Below, in pieces: positions 8,566-18,173 of a stretch of 64,000 nt of DNA. Position numbers and translations under genes: made by a program. Under the pieces are notes generated by a model. It did no database searches, had not been told where the DNA came from, and was given only the letters and a program-made list of their open reading frames with translations. The stretch lies in the NCBI RefSeq assembly GCF_014648195.1, contig NZ_BMQQ01000002.1, positions 172,564 to 236,563 on the forward strand. The letters run 5' to 3'. Within the stretch, counting starts at the first letter, position 1, and every line of letters begins with the position of its first letter. This DNA comes from Streptomyces purpureus. GTDB lineage: Bacteria > Actinomycetota > Actinomycetes > Streptomycetales > Streptomycetaceae.

Positions 8566-9327
8566 ATGCTCCTCTGGGTCCCGCTCCTGCTGGTGGCATG
8601 TGCCATCGCCGCCCTCAGCTGTGCCCGGCTGTGCCTGGCCGCCGTGGAGGCGGCCGCGCGTCCCGCCCCGCCGCCGGAGCCGGAGCGGGCCCGCGCGCTG
8701 AGCCTCGCCGAGGCCGCGTATCTGTCCGGCGGGCCCCTGCGGGTCGCCGATCTGACCCTGCTGTCCATGCACCGCCACCGCCGCCTCCTGCTGGCGCACA
8801 CCGGCTGGGTCACCGTCGTCGACCCTCGCGGGCGTGACCCCCTGGAGCGTGCGGTGCTCGGGGCGATAGGCCCCGAGGAGCAGTGCCGTACCGCCCCGAT
8901 ACGGCCCCTGGTGGCCGCCGCCGACCCCGTACGTGTGCTCGCGGACCGGCTGGTCGCGAACGGTCTGGCCGTGCCGGACGGCGGGCGGCGCAGCGTGGCG
9001 GGCGGGGTCCGCGCCGTGCGCGGCGCGCTGGCGCTGGCCCTTCTGCTGGGCGCGGCCGCACTGCTGACGGCCCCGCAGGCGGACATGGCATCGGTGCTCG
9101 GCTGGTTCACGATGCCGGTGGTGCTCACGGGCGGCTGTCTGCTCATCGCCCGCATGGAGGTGTACCCGTACACCCGCTGGGCCTCCCCCGCCGGACAGGC
9201 GCTACTGGGGGCGCTGCCCCCCGACGATCCGCTGGCGGTCGTCGCCACACGCGGCGTCCGGGCCCTGGACGACCCGGAGTTGCTGGCGGCGCTCACGGCG
9301 GGCCGGGGGGCGCGGCCCGGTCACTGA
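8566..9327 (+). CDS. TIGR04222-like membrane protein without Cys tail
   Basis: A 253-residue paralogue of the preceding gene product. It has the same plan: an N-terminal helix (residues 1-28), a soluble segment with AYLSGGPLRVAD and LERAVL matching AFLNGGPARVVD and VERAVL of its neighbour, then a hydrophobic pair (about 152-195) and a C-terminal segment. It ends at GARPGH with no Gly/Ser/Cys tail. Four cysteines (12, 19, 23, 191) lie in membrane helices. It may form a complex with the tailed paralogue. The ATG at 8566 begins the hydrophobic N-terminus. Confidence 0.78.
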   Translation: MLLWVPLLLVACAIAALSCARLCLAAVEAAARPAPPPEPERARALSLAEAAYLSGGPLRVADLTLLSMHRHRRLLLAHTGWVTVVDPRGRDPLERAVLGAIGPEEQCRTAPIRPLVAAADPVRVLADRLVANGLAVPDGGRRSVAGGVRAVRGALALALLLGAAALLTAPQADMASVLGWFTMPVVLTGGCLLIARMEVYPYTRWASPAGQALLGALPPDDPLAVVATRGVRALDDPELLAALTAGRGARPGH

Positions 9328-9474
9328 GCGCCGCGCGCACGACCCGGCCGGGGGCGCATCGGGGGCATTGGCCCCGACACCGTCCGTAGATCCTTTACTC
9401 GCGGGGCCGCGCTGCCGACGATCCCTGTGTCCGCGGTGCCGCCAGACGGTGCCGTACCGCACGAAGGGAGCGCG

Positions 9475-11085
9475 ATGCGAGCCGTCGCCCTGTATGGAGT
9501 CATCGGATCGCTGGTGCTGTCGGCACTCGCCGCAACGCCCGCCGGGGGGCTCGACACCGGCTCGGCCGAGGCGGCCGGTACGAGGATCGCCACGGCGCGC
9601 GCCGCCGAGGCCGGTATCACCTTCGGTCCCTGCCCGGCGGTGGAACAGCTGCCGTCGTCCGTGCGGTGCGGCACGGTCGAGGTCCCGCTCGACTACGCCC
9701 GCCCCGACGGCCGCCGTATCTCCCTGACCGTCAGCCGGATCGCGGCGCGCGGCAAGGCCGCCGAGCGGCAGGGCGCGCTGGTGTACAACCCGGGCGGCCC
9801 CGGCGCCTCCTCGATGTACTTCCCGATGACCGCCGACCTGCCCGCGTGGAAGCGGCTCGCGGGGGCGTACGACTTCGTGGGGTACGCGCCGCGCGGGGTG
9901 GGCCGGTCGGCGCCCGTGTCGTGCCAGGAACCGAAGGAGTTCGTGAAGGCGCCGACGCAGGCGCCCACGCAGCCGTCGGAAGCCTTCAAGCGGGCGCGGA
10001 TCGCGGACGCCAAGGCCTACGCGCAAGGCTGTGCGCGCCGCACCGGGGACGCACTGCGCCACTACACCTCGCTCAACAACGCCCGGGACCTGGAGGTGCT
10101 GCGGGCAGCGCTGGGCGAGGAGAAGATCACGTACATGGGGGCGTCGTACGGCACGTACATCGGCGCCCTGTACGCGACGCTCTTCCCGGGGCATGTGAGG
10201 CGGATGGTGTTCGACTCGGCGGTGCATCCGGGCACGGAGCAGGTCTGGTACCGCAACAACCTCGACCAGTCACCGGCGTTCGAGCGGCGCTGGGGGGACT
10301 TCCGGGCCTGGGTCGCCAAGCACCACCGGACGTACGCCCTCGGGGCCACGCCCGAGGCGGTGCTGAGCAGCTACGAGAAGGCGGCCGCCCGGCTCGCCAA
10401 GGAGCCGGCGGGCGGGAAGGTCGGCCCCGGGGAGCTGCAGGCCGCGTTCCTGACGACCGGGTATTACGACGAGATCTGGCCGACGCGGGCGCGGGCGCTG
10501 TCGCGGTATCTCAAGGGTGACCCGAAGCCGCTGATCGAGCAGGCGGCGCCGGACGAGGCAGGCGCCCAGGAGTCCGAGAACGGAAACGCCGTCTACACGG
10601 CGGTCGAGTGCAACGACGCGCCCTGGCCGACGGACTGGGAGGTCTGGGACCGCGACAACACCGAACTGGCGAAGGTCGCGCCGTTCGAGACCTGGGACAA
10701 CGCGTTCCTGAACCTGCCGTGCGCCTACTGGCCGGCGCCGCGGCAGCGGCCCCTGGAGGTCGGTACGGAGCCGGGTGCGCTGCCGCCCGTACTGATCCTC
10801 GCCGCCGAGCGGGACGCGGCCACGCCGTACGAGGGGGCCGTGGAGCTTCAGCGGCGGCTGTGGGGCTCGGCCCTGGTGACCGAGGAGGACGCGGGGACGC
10901 ACGGGATCGCCGTGGGCGCCAACAAGTGCGTCAACGGCCATCTGGAGAACTACCTGCTGAACGGCGAGACGCCGGTGCGGCGCGCGTCATGCGCGCCGCA
11001 CCCGGAGCCGGACCCGGTGTCGCTGGAACGGCGAGGGGCGCGTGAGCCGGGCATGGCTCTGCCCGGGCGTCCGCCCGCCGTCTGA
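9475..11085 (+). CDS. Secreted tripeptidyl-aminopeptidase-like alpha/beta hydrolase
   Basis: A 536-residue exported serine hydrolase of the family that includes Streptomyces Tap and SlpD/SlpE, which remove tripeptides from protein N-termini. A signal peptide covers about residues 1-35. The oxyanion segment is YNPGGPG, the nucleophile Ser sits in GASYG, the Asp follows LAAERDAATP and the His is in GTHGIA; the last two lie in the C-terminal TAP-like domain. The substrate is assigned from the family. The ATG has a GAAGGGAG ribosome site. Confidence 0.87.
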   Translation: MRAVALYGVIGSLVLSALAATPAGGLDTGSAEAAGTRIATARAAEAGITFGPCPAVEQLPSSVRCGTVEVPLDYARPDGRRISLTVSRIAARGKAAERQGALVYNPGGPGASSMYFPMTADLPAWKRLAGAYDFVGYAPRGVGRSAPVSCQEPKEFVKAPTQAPTQPSEAFKRARIADAKAYAQGCARRTGDALRHYTSLNNARDLEVLRAALGEEKITYMGASYGTYIGALYATLFPGHVRRMVFDSAVHPGTEQVWYRNNLDQSPAFERRWGDFRAWVAKHHRTYALGATPEAVLSSYEKAAARLAKEPAGGKVGPGELQAAFLTTGYYDEIWPTRARALSRYLKGDPKPLIEQAAPDEAGAQESENGNAVYTAVECNDAPWPTDWEVWDRDNTELAKVAPFETWDNAFLNLPCAYWPAPRQRPLEVGTEPGALPPVLILAAERDAATPYEGAVELQRRLWGSALVTEEDAGTHGIAVGANKCVNGHLENYLLNGETPVRRASCAPHPEPDPVSLERRGAREPGMALPGRPPAV

Positions 11086-11107
11086 TCTTCCGGGTCAGGA
11101 GGTGACG

Positions 11108-11131
11108 GGGCCCCACCTCCGCGTGGGGCCC
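11108..11131. terminator. Bidirectional hairpin between hydrolase gene and hemQ
   Basis: A perfect 9-bp stem (GGGCCCCAC / GTGGGGCCC) with a 6-base loop, placed between two convergent genes 22 bp after one stop and 14 bp from the other. It lacks a T-run, as is common in Streptomyces. Confidence 0.75.
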
Positions 11132-11145
11132 GCCACCAGGTCTCG

Positions 11146-11859
11146 CTAGGCCAGGCCGGCCACGAGGTCCGCGACCGACTTGCGCCGGCCGGTGTAGAAC
11201 GGGACCTCCTCGCGGACGTGCATACGGGCCTCGGAGGCGCGCAGATGGCGCATCAGGTCGACGATGCGGTACAGCTCGTCGGCCTCGAAGGCGAGGATCC
11301 ACTCGTAGTCGCCGAGGGAGAACGAGGCGACCGTGTTGGCGCGGACGTCGGGGTAGCCGCGGGCCATCTTGCCGTGGTCGGCGAGCATCCGGCGACGGTC
11401 CTCGTCCGGCAGCAGGTACCAGTCGTAGGAGCGCACGAAGGGGTAGACGCTGACGTAGTCACGCGGCGTCTCGTCGGCCAGGAAGGCCGGGATGTGCGAC
11501 TTGTTGAACTCGGCGGGGCGGTGCAGCGCCATGTTCGACCAGACCGGCTCCAGAGCGCGGCCCAGCTTGGTGCGGCGGAAGAGGTTGTACGCCTCCTGGA
11601 GCTCGTCCGAGGTCTCGGCGTGCCACCAGATCATGACGTCGGCGTCGGCGCGCAGACCGGAGACGTCGTAGGTGCCACGGATCGTGATGTCCTTGGCGGC
11701 GAGCTGGTCGAACAGCTCCTGGACCTCGTCGGCGTAGCCACCGCGGTCCTCGGGAAGAACGTCGCGCAGCTTGAAGACGGACCACAGGGTGTAGCGGATG
11801 ACCTCGTTGAGGTCCTTCGCCTTCTTACCGGCGTTCGGGATCTTTTCGGGCGCACTCAT
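11146..11859 (-). CDS. hemQ: Coproheme decarboxylase HemQ (ChdC)
   Basis: A 237-residue chlorite-dismutase-fold protein. It performs the last step of the coproporphyrin-dependent heme route, using peroxide to decarboxylate coproheme to heme b. His122, Tyr139 and His162 have the same spacing as distal His118, catalytic Tyr135 and proximal His158 of the Corynebacterium diphtheriae enzyme as I recall it. It starts 4 bp after the stop of hemY, so the two form an operon; hemE is nearby on the same strand. Confidence 0.94.
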   Translation of the reverse strand: MSAPEKIPNAGKKAKDLNEVIRYTLWSVFKLRDVLPEDRGGYADEVQELFDQLAAKDITIRGTYDVSGLRADADVMIWWHAETSDELQEAYNLFRRTKLGRALEPVWSNMALHRPAEFNKSHIPAFLADETPRDYVSVYPFVRSYDWYLLPDEDRRRMLADHGKMARGYPDVRANTVASFSLGDYEWILAFEADELYRIVDLMRHLRASEARMHVREEVPFYTGRRKSVADLVAGLA

Positions 11860-11863
11860 ACAG

Positions 11864-13327
11864 CTATTCTCGCCTGTCTCTCCGCGTGCCCCGCGCCAGG
11901 GTCGGCGTGGCGATGATCTCGTCCGCGGCGTGGTGCGCGCTCGCGACGCACGCGGGGATGCCGACGCCCTCGTAGACCGCGCCGCAGACCCGCAGTCCGG
12001 GCAGGGCGGCGACGGCCTCGCGGATGCGGGCGACGCGCGTGAGATGACCGACGGGGTACTGCGGCAGGCCGCCGATCCAGCGGGTGACCTCGGTGGCGAC
12101 GGGCCGGGCGGTGAGGCCGGTGGCGGCGGCGAGGTCCTTGAGGGAGGCGGCGACGAGATCGGCGTCGTCGCGGTGCAGCTGCTCCTCCTCGCCGTGGCGG
12201 CCGACCGAGGTGCGCAGCACGAACAGGTCCGGGGAGCGGTCGGTGACCCACTGCCACTTCTGGCTGGAGAACGTGGAGGCCTTGATCGTGCGGCCGTCGA
12301 CGGGCGGTACGAGGAAGCCGGAGCCGGGCAGGCCCTCGATGTCGGCGCGCCGGAACGCGAAGGTGACCAGCGCCATCGACGCGTACTCGACCGCGCCGAG
12401 CTCGGCGGAGGCGGTGGGCGAGACGTCGGCGAGGAGCGCGGCGGCCGACCAGGCGGGGGTGGCGAGGACGACGGCGTCGGCGTGGAGGGTCCGTCCGGCG
12501 GCGGTGATCTCCCAGCGGTCCTGCGCCGGGGAGCCGTCGGCCGCGGTCCGGCGCAGGGCCGTCACCGGGGCTTCGGTGACGATCTCGCCGCCCGCGGCGC
12601 GTACGGCGTCGGCGACCGCGCCCGGCAGGAGGCCGATGCCGCCGTCGATGCCCATGAACGCGGCGGCGGGCTGGGCCGCGCCGGACCCGGCGACGTCGGC
12701 GGGCTGGGCACCGGAGCGCTGGACGGCCCGCACTGCGTCGCCGAGGGTGCGGTGGGTGCGGGCCTCGTCGAAGAGCTTCGGCACCGCCGCCCGCATGGAG
12801 ATCCTGTACGCGTCGCCGGCGTAGACCCCGCCGAGCAGCGGTTCCACGAGCCGGTCCACGATCTCGTGGCCCATCCGCTCGGCGACGTACGCGCCGATGG
12901 CGATGTCGTCGCCGATCTCGGAAGGCGGCAGGTCGCGGTCCCGCTCCACCCGGCGCAGGCCCTCCTCGGTGAGCAGGTCGCCGAGGACCGTGGCGTCGGC
13001 GGGGACGCCCATCACATGGCCCTTGGGCATCGGGCGCAGCGCGTCACGGGTCCAGACGGCGGCGGAGGTGGTGGCGGGTGCCTGGAGCCGGTCGCCGAGG
13101 CCCACGGCGCGGGCGAGGGCGACGGCCTCCGGGCGGCGGGCGAGCATCGACTCGGCGCCCAGGTCGACGGGGGCGCCGGCGATCTCACCGGCCTGGAGCT
13201 TGCCGCCGAGCTGGTGGGTGGCCTCCAGCAGGGTCACCGGGACCCCGGCGGTGGCGAGCCGGTGGGCGGCGGCGAGACCGGCGATGCCGCCCCCGATGAC
13301 GACGACATGACCCGTACGTGTGTGCAT
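11864..13327 (-). CDS. hemY: Coproporphyrinogen/protoporphyrinogen III oxidase
   Basis: A 487-residue FAD enzyme that oxidises coproporphyrinogen III to coproporphyrin III in Gram-positive bacteria (also called CgoX). The dinucleotide-binding motif [13 protein letters not shown] is at the N-terminus with an acidic strand end (LLEA). The C-terminal FAD segment [17 protein letters not shown] is typical of the family. Length is normal. Having hemQ 4 bp downstream supports the coproporphyrin rather than the protoporphyrin route. Confidence 0.93.
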   Translation of the reverse strand: MHTRTGHVVVIGGGIAGLAAAHRLATAGVPVTLLEATHQLGGKLQAGEIAGAPVDLGAESMLARRPEAVALARAVGLGDRLQAPATTSAAVWTRDALRPMPKGHVMGVPADATVLGDLLTEEGLRRVERDRDLPPSEIGDDIAIGAYVAERMGHEIVDRLVEPLLGGVYAGDAYRISMRAAVPKLFDEARTHRTLGDAVRAVQRSGAQPADVAGSGAAQPAAAFMGIDGGIGLLPGAVADAVRAAGGEIVTEAPVTALRRTAADGSPAQDRWEITAAGRTLHADAVVLATPAWSAAALLADVSPTASAELGAVEYASMALVTFAFRRADIEGLPGSGFLVPPVDGRTIKASTFSSQKWQWVTDRSPDLFVLRTSVGRHGEEEQLHRDDADLVAASLKDLAAATGLTARPVATEVTRWIGGLPQYPVGHLTRVARIREAVAALPGLRVCGAVYEGVGIPACVASAHHAADEIIATPTLARGTRRDRRE

Positions 13328-13454
13328 GAGCCCACTCTCTCAAACCCGAAACGACTCCTGACCGTGACCGCTTCGGGACCGCCGGAGGGCAACCCGGTGG
13401 TGTGGCCTGTACGTCGAACCGGCAACACCCACATCCACCCCAGGGGGAGCACAG

Positions 13455-14438
13455 ATGCGTGGACCGGGAATCGCCGCCGCGGCGGCGCTGGCGGCGGTGC
13501 TGGCACTGGCCGGCTGCGGCGCGTCGGACGACACGGGCGGCGACGCGAAGCGGGACCTGAGCGCGGCGGCGCCCGAGCGGGCCGGGCAGGGAGCGGGCGC
13601 CGACGAGGGGTACGCGTCCTCCGGCGAGCGGGGCGGGAAGGGGGCGCCGGCCACGTCCGCGCCGAAGAAGCCTGCGCTGCCGCAGCAGCACATGATCCGG
13701 ACGGCCGAGCTGTCGGTGGAGGTCGACAACGCCGCCAAGGCGCTGGCGCGGGCCCGTACGGCCACCGAGAACGCCGGCGGCCATGTGGCGAGCGAGACGA
13801 CCGAGCGGGTCGACGGGACGCATGTGACCTCGCGGGTGGTGCTGCGGGTCCCGCAGGCCGGGTACGACTCCGTCCTCAAGGAGCTGGCCGGCACGGGCAC
13901 GCTGCTGTCCCGCAAGGCGGACGCGAAGGACGTCACCGAGCAGGTGGTGGACGTACAGAGCCGGATCGCCACGCAGCGGGCCAGCGTGGAGCGGGTCCGC
14001 AAGCTGATGGACCAGGCCACGCAGCTGAGTGACGTGGTGACGCTGGAGAGCGAGTTGAGCCGCCGTCAGGCGGACCTGGAGTCGCTGCTCGCCCAGCAGG
14101 CCTCGCTCAAGGACCGCACGACGCTGGCGACGATCACGCTGGAGCTGTCCGAGCGGGGGAAGACCGCGCCGGAGACGGAGGACGAGGGCCCCGGGTTCCT
14201 GGACGCGCTGAGCGGCGGCTGGAACGCGCTGGTGACGGTGGTGACGTGGATCGGGATCGCGCTGGCGGCACTGGCGCCGTGGGCGGCGGCGCTGCTCGTG
14301 CTGTTCGCGGTGTGGCGGTGGCTGGTCCGGCCCCGGCTGACCAGGCGCCGTACCGCCGCGGACAGCGCCCCGGCGCCCGCACCGGCAGCCGTCCCGGCAC
14401 CCGCCCACGCCCCCGACCTGACACACAAGGAGGACTGA
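13455..14438 (+). CDS. DUF4349 lipoprotein
   Basis: A 327-residue lipoprotein with lipobox LAGC near residue 21, a disordered stretch to about 75 and a DUF4349 domain at about 80-235. The domain has a Val-rich sheet part followed by a heptad-rich coiled coil (VDVQSRIATQRASVERVRKL, then LESELSRRQADLESLL). A C-terminal membrane span at about 255-290 and a Pro/Ala-rich basic tail follow. The family is found in envelopes and has no established role. The ATG follows GGGGGAG. It is divergent from hemY and 27 bp ahead of the reductase gene. Confidence 0.87.
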   Translation: MRGPGIAAAAALAAVLALAGCGASDDTGGDAKRDLSAAAPERAGQGAGADEGYASSGERGGKGAPATSAPKKPALPQQHMIRTAELSVEVDNAAKALARARTATENAGGHVASETTERVDGTHVTSRVVLRVPQAGYDSVLKELAGTGTLLSRKADAKDVTEQVVDVQSRIATQRASVERVRKLMDQATQLSDVVTLESELSRRQADLESLLAQQASLKDRTTLATITLELSERGKTAPETEDEGPGFLDALSGGWNALVTVVTWIGIALAALAPWAAALLVLFAVWRWLVRPRLTRRRTAADSAPAPAPAAVPAPAHAPDLTHKED

Positions 14439-14465
14439 ACGCCCGCCTCGTCGTAGCGTGTTCGC

Positions 14466-15851
14466 ATGAGCGAGCGACTGGTGGTCATCGGCGGCGACGC
14501 GACGGGCATGTCCGCCGCGTCGCAGGCCCGTCGGCACAAGAGCCCGGAACAGCTGGAGATCGTCGCCTTCGAGCGGAGTCACTTCACGTCGTACTCCGCC
14601 TGCGGGATTCCGTACTGGGTCGGCGGGGACGTCGAGGACCGCGACGACCTGATCGCGCGGACCCCGGAGGAGCACCGCGAGCGGGCCATCGACCTGCGGA
14701 TGCGGACCGAGGTGACCGAGCTGGACGTGGCCGGGTCACGGGTACGCACCCGGGATCTGGAGTCGGGCGCCGAGTCGTGGACGGGCTACGACCATCTGGT
14801 GATCGCGACCGGGGCGCGGCCGGTGCGGCCGCCGCTCCCGGGGATAGACGCGCCGGGCGTGCATGGGGTGCAGACCCTGGACGACGGTCAGGCGCTGCTC
14901 GACTCCCTCTCCGCGCTGGAGCGCACGGACGGCCGCCGGGCGGTCGTGGTCGGCGCCGGATACATCGGTGTGGAGATGGCCGAGGCGCTGCTGCACCGCG
15001 GCTACGAGGTGACGGTGCTGAACCGCGGCGAACAGCCGATGGCCACCCTCGACCCGGACATGGGCCGGCTGGTGCACCGGGCGATGGACGGCATGGGCAT
15101 CACCACCGTCGGCTCGTCGACGGTCACCAAGATCCTCACCGGGGACGACGGCCGGGTCCGCGCGGTGGCGACGGACGACGCCGAGTACGCGGCGGACGTC
15201 GTCGTCCTCGGCATGGGGGTGGAGCCGGAGACCCGCCTCGCGCAGGCGGCCGGGCTGCCGCTGGGGACGTACGGCGGGCTGCTCACCGATCTCGCCATGC
15301 GGGTGCGCGGCCACGAGAACATCTGGGCGGGCGGCGACTGCGTCGAGGTCCTCGACCTGGTCTCGGGCCGCGAACGCCACATCGCACTCGGTACGCACGC
15401 CAACAAGCACGGCCAGATCATCGGGGCGAACGTGGGCGGCGGCTACGCCACGTTCCCGGGCGTGGTCGGCACGGCGGTGTCGAAGGTCTGCGACCTGGAG
15501 ATCGCGCGCACGGGCCTGCGGGAGAAGGACGCCCGTGACGTCGGCCTGAGGTATGTGACGGCGACGGTCGAGTCGACGAGCCGCGCCGGCTACTTCCCGG
15601 GCGCCGCCCCCATGACGGTGAAGATGATCGCCGAGCGGCGTACGGGACGGCTGCTCGGGGTGCAGATCGTGGGCCGCGAAGGCGCGGCGAAGCGGGTGGA
15701 CATCGCGGCCGTGGCGCTGACGGCGGGGATGACGGTGGAGCAGATGACGGCACTGGACCTGGGGTACGCGCCGCCGTTCTCGCCGGTGTGGGACCCGGTC
15801 CTGGTCGCGGCGCGCAAGGCGGTGGCGGCGGTGCGGGCGGCCGGGGTCTGA
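14466..15851 (+). CDS. CoA-disulfide reductase-like FAD/NAD(P) oxidoreductase
   Basis: A 461-residue enzyme of the single-cysteine class of pyridine-nucleotide disulfide reductases. It has an N-terminal FAD site, a redox Cys in SYSACGIPYWVGG at about residue 44 (the site of the CoA-disulfide reductase and NADH oxidase cysteine), an NAD-binding GAGYIGVEMAEAL, a second FAD contact (NIWAGGDCVEV) and a dimerisation domain from about 330. CoADR, NADH oxidase and polysulfide reductase share this plan, so the substrate is open. The last 28 codons and the downstream spacer are duplicated in tandem. Confidence 0.87.
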   Translation: MSERLVVIGGDATGMSAASQARRHKSPEQLEIVAFERSHFTSYSACGIPYWVGGDVEDRDDLIARTPEEHRERAIDLRMRTEVTELDVAGSRVRTRDLESGAESWTGYDHLVIATGARPVRPPLPGIDAPGVHGVQTLDDGQALLDSLSALERTDGRRAVVVGAGYIGVEMAEALLHRGYEVTVLNRGEQPMATLDPDMGRLVHRAMDGMGITTVGSSTVTKILTGDDGRVRAVATDDAEYAADVVVLGMGVEPETRLAQAAGLPLGTYGGLLTDLAMRVRGHENIWAGGDCVEVLDLVSGRERHIALGTHANKHGQIIGANVGGGYATFPGVVGTAVSKVCDLEIARTGLREKDARDVGLRYVTATVESTSRAGYFPGAAPMTVKMIAERRTGRLLGVQIVGREGAAKRVDIAAVALTAGMTVEQMTALDLGYAPPFSPVWDPVLVAARKAVAAVRAAGV

Positions 15852-15905
15852 GAGCCGGGCGGGGCCGCGGGATTCCCCCCGGCCCCGGCCCCCGGCTCAG
15901 CGCGC
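15769..15905. repeat. Tandem duplication, copy 1
   Basis: The first of two directly abutting units. It covers the last 27 codons of the reductase gene, its TGA, the terminator hairpin and a copy of the final bases of hemE, including the stop complement TCA. It differs from copy 2 by about four substitutions and one base of length, roughly 97% identical. Confidence 0.95.
15852..15898. terminator. Terminator hairpin in copy 1 of the duplication
   Basis: GAGCCGGG pairs with CCCGGCTC, and inside it CGGGGCC pairs with GGCCCCG, with a 3-base bulge. It is placed directly after the reductase stop codon and is GC-rich without a T-run. Confidence 0.7.
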
Positions 15906-16041
15906 CGCCGCCGTTCTCGCCGGTGTGGGACCCGGTCCTGGTCGCGGCGCGCAAGGCGGTGGCGGCGGTGCGTGCGGGCGGGGTCTGAGAGCCGGGCGGG
16001 GCCAGGGGATTCCCCCGGCCCCGGCCCCCGGCTCAGCGCGC
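15906..16041. repeat. Tandem duplication, copy 2
   Basis: The second unit starts at the base after copy 1 ends. It holds a headless remnant of the reductase 3' end (coding for a sequence ending AVRAGGV rather than AVRAAGV), another terminator and the real 3' end of hemE. The remnant has no ribosome site and is not a gene. Confidence 0.95.
15989..16034. terminator. Terminator hairpin in copy 2, next to hemE stop
   Basis: The same stem as in copy 1. Its right arm runs into the hemE stop codon, so it probably serves hemE on the minus strand, and read-through from the reductase gene on the plus strand. Confidence 0.7.
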
Positions 16042-17097
16042 GGTCTGCGTGTGGACGTAGTCGACCAGGCGCGTCAGAGCGTCCGGGTCGGTGGTCGGCA
16101 GCACGCCGTGGCCGAGGTTGAAGACATGGCCCGGGAGGTCCTTCGCGGCGGCGAGGACCTCGTCGGTCTTGGCCTGGACGGCCTCGGTGGTGGAGAAGAG
16201 GACGGCCGGGTCGAGGTTGCCCTGGAGCGCCTTGCCGGGGCCGACGCGGCGGGCCGCCTCGTCGAGCGGGACGCGCCAGTCGACGCCGACGACGTCCGCG
16301 CCGGCCTCGCCCATGAGACCGAGCAGCTCGCCCGTGCCGACGCCGAAGTGGATGCGCGGGACGCCGTACGACTCGACCGCCTGGAAGACCTTTGCCGAGG
16401 CGGGCATCACGGAGCGGCGGTAGTCGGCGGGGGCGAGCGCGCCGACCCAGGAGTCGAAGAGCTGGACGGCGGAGGCGCCGGCCTCGATCTGCACCTTGAG
16501 GAAGGCGGCGGTGATGTCGGCGAGCCGGTCGAGCAGGTCGGCCCACAGCTGCGGGTCGCCGTACATGAGCGCCTTGGTGTGCTCGTGGTTGCGGGACGGG
16601 CCGCCCTCGACGAGGTAGCTGGCGAGGGTGAAGGGGGCGCCCGCGAAGCCGATGAGCGGGGTGGCGCCCAGCTCGCCGGTGAGCATGCCGATCGCCTCGG
16701 TGACGTAGTGCACGTCCTCGGGGGTCAGGTCGCGCAGCCGGTCGAGGTCGGCGCGGCTGCGGATGGGCTCGGCGACGACGGGGCCGACACCGGGCTTGAT
16801 GTCCAGGTCGATGCCGATGGCCTTCAGCGGGACGACGATGTCGCTGAAGTAGATCGCCGCGTCCACCTTGTGGCGCCGTACGGGCTGCAGGGTGATCTCG
16901 GTGACAAGCTCGGGCATCATGCACGAATCGAGCATCGGGATGCCCTCGCGCACCTTCAGGTACTCGGGGAGCGAACGTCCCGCCTGCCGCATGAACCAGA
17001 CCGGCGTGTGCGGTACGGGCTCGCGCCGGCACGCCTTCATGAACGGGGAGTCGTAGGTCTGCGTCTGCTGGCCCGACGGCCTTTCGTTGGCACTCAC
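16033..17097 (-). CDS. hemE: Uroporphyrinogen decarboxylase
   Basis: A 354-residue TIM-barrel enzyme that decarboxylates four acetate side chains of uroporphyrinogen III to give coproporphyrinogen III, the substrate of the HemY encoded nearby. Signature 1 is visible as PVWFMRQAGRSLPEY and signature 2 as GFAGAPFTLASYLVEGG. The start is GTG (MSANERPSG); the longer upstream frame is Arg-rich and overlaps the divergent promoter region. Confidence 0.95.
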   Translation of the reverse strand: MSANERPSGQQTQTYDSPFMKACRREPVPHTPVWFMRQAGRSLPEYLKVREGIPMLDSCMMPELVTEITLQPVRRHKVDAAIYFSDIVVPLKAIGIDLDIKPGVGPVVAEPIRSRADLDRLRDLTPEDVHYVTEAIGMLTGELGATPLIGFAGAPFTLASYLVEGGPSRNHEHTKALMYGDPQLWADLLDRLADITAAFLKVQIEAGASAVQLFDSWVGALAPADYRRSVMPASAKVFQAVESYGVPRIHFGVGTGELLGLMGEAGADVVGVDWRVPLDEAARRVGPGKALQGNLDPAVLFSTTEAVQAKTDEVLAAAKDLPGHVFNLGHGVLPTTDPDALTRLVDYVHTQTAR

Positions 17098-17188
17098 GCC
17101 CAGAATCTTCGCATGTGCGCGCAAGCGGCTCGGCCGGGCCGGGTGTCCCTCCCTGCGCGCGGCCCGCGTTCCGCCTACTCTTCCCCGC

Positions 17189-17872
17189 ATGGCTGCGGCT
17201 CAGGGACAGTTTTCCGATCATTCCGACGGCGTCGAGGGCACGGAGAGCACGGAGCGGGATTCCGTCCCGCCGGTCTTCCGGCTGGCGGTGGACGCGCTGC
17301 GTACGGCGCGGCTGCGGCCGGAGATCGAGGTCGACCCGACCCGCCCGCCGCAGCGGCTCGCCCCGTACGCGTACGCGCTGGAGGCGGCGGTCGTCGACGG
17401 CGAGGAGGACCTGGCGGACGGGCGGCTGGTGCTGCTGCACGATCCGGACGGCCACGAGGGCTGGCGGGGCACGTTCCGGCTGGTGACGCTGGTCCGGGCG
17501 GAGCTGGAGCCGGAGATGGCGGCGGACCCGCTGCTGCCGGAGGTGTGCTGGTCCTGGCTGACCGGGGCGCTGGAGGCGCGCGGGCTCACGTACGGGGAGG
17601 CGAGCGGGACCGTCACCCGGGCCGGGTCTCACTATTTCGGTGGACTCGCCGAGCGGCTGCCGGCCACCCAGATCGAGATCCGGGCCTCGTGGAGCCCGCG
17701 TGAGGGCCGGGGCGGAGCGCCGGACACGGCGGCGCACCTCGCGGCCTGGTGCGATCTGCTGTGCCAGGTGGCGGGGCTGCCGCCGTCGGGCACGGGAGGC
17801 GGGGAGCCGGCCGGCGGGCCGGGGGCGGGTGTGGTGTCGCTGCCGCAGCGCCGGGGGCCGCACCAGCCGTAA
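17189..17872 (+). CDS. DUF3000 family protein
   Basis: A 227-residue cytoplasmic protein of the actinobacterial DUF3000 family, function unknown. The core spans about residues 20-195 and includes PQRLAPYAYALEA, CWSWLTGALEARG, the Gly/Thr-rich GTVTRAGSHYFG and the C-terminal AWCDLLCQVAGLPP. The last 30 residues are low complexity. It is divergent from hemE, with 91 bp between starts; that neighbourhood appears widely kept in Streptomyces. Confidence 0.85.
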   Translation: MAAAQGQFSDHSDGVEGTESTERDSVPPVFRLAVDALRTARLRPEIEVDPTRPPQRLAPYAYALEAAVVDGEEDLADGRLVLLHDPDGHEGWRGTFRLVTLVRAELEPEMAADPLLPEVCWSWLTGALEARGLTYGEASGTVTRAGSHYFGGLAERLPATQIEIRASWSPREGRGGAPDTAAHLAAWCDLLCQVAGLPPSGTGGGEPAGGPGAGVVSLPQRRGPHQP

Positions 17873-18173
17873 CCATGTGTCCGGGCGAGAGGCCCGGCCG
17901 GCCGGACCGGCCTACGATGCCGCCGCGGGGCCCTGGCGGGCCTTCCCCCGGCGGCATTCTGCTGCCCGGACCGGCCGTGGACCACGAGGCTCACTCGTAG
18001 GATGATCGATCGCCCGTCCGAATTGCCCCGATTGTTACTCACTAAATCGTGATCTTTCTCTAAAGGCGGACGAGGTACCTGCCGAAGAGGTCAATGACCC
18101 CTTCAAAGCACGGGTTCCCCCCCCGGCTTCTTCCCCGAGCCGGCTCCGTCCCGCATCCTTCCCAGGAGGCCTG
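17873..18173. other. Intergenic leader of the response-regulator gene
   Basis: About 300 bp with no convincing gene. The part at 18005-18065 is clearly AT-richer than its surroundings (GATTGTTACTCACTAAATCG) and probably holds the promoter. A run of C at 18117-18123 and an AGGAGG site just before the GTG at 18174 end it. I see no strong hairpin. Confidence 0.6.

Noticed and set aside
11798..14032. Open frame spanning hemY and the DUF4349 gene
   Set aside because: It crosses two real genes in wrong frames and codes for low-complexity sequence.
15788..15988. Open frame covering the duplicated end of the reductase
   Set aside because: It exists only because of the tandem duplication, has no ribosome site, and codes for spacer and a gene remnant.
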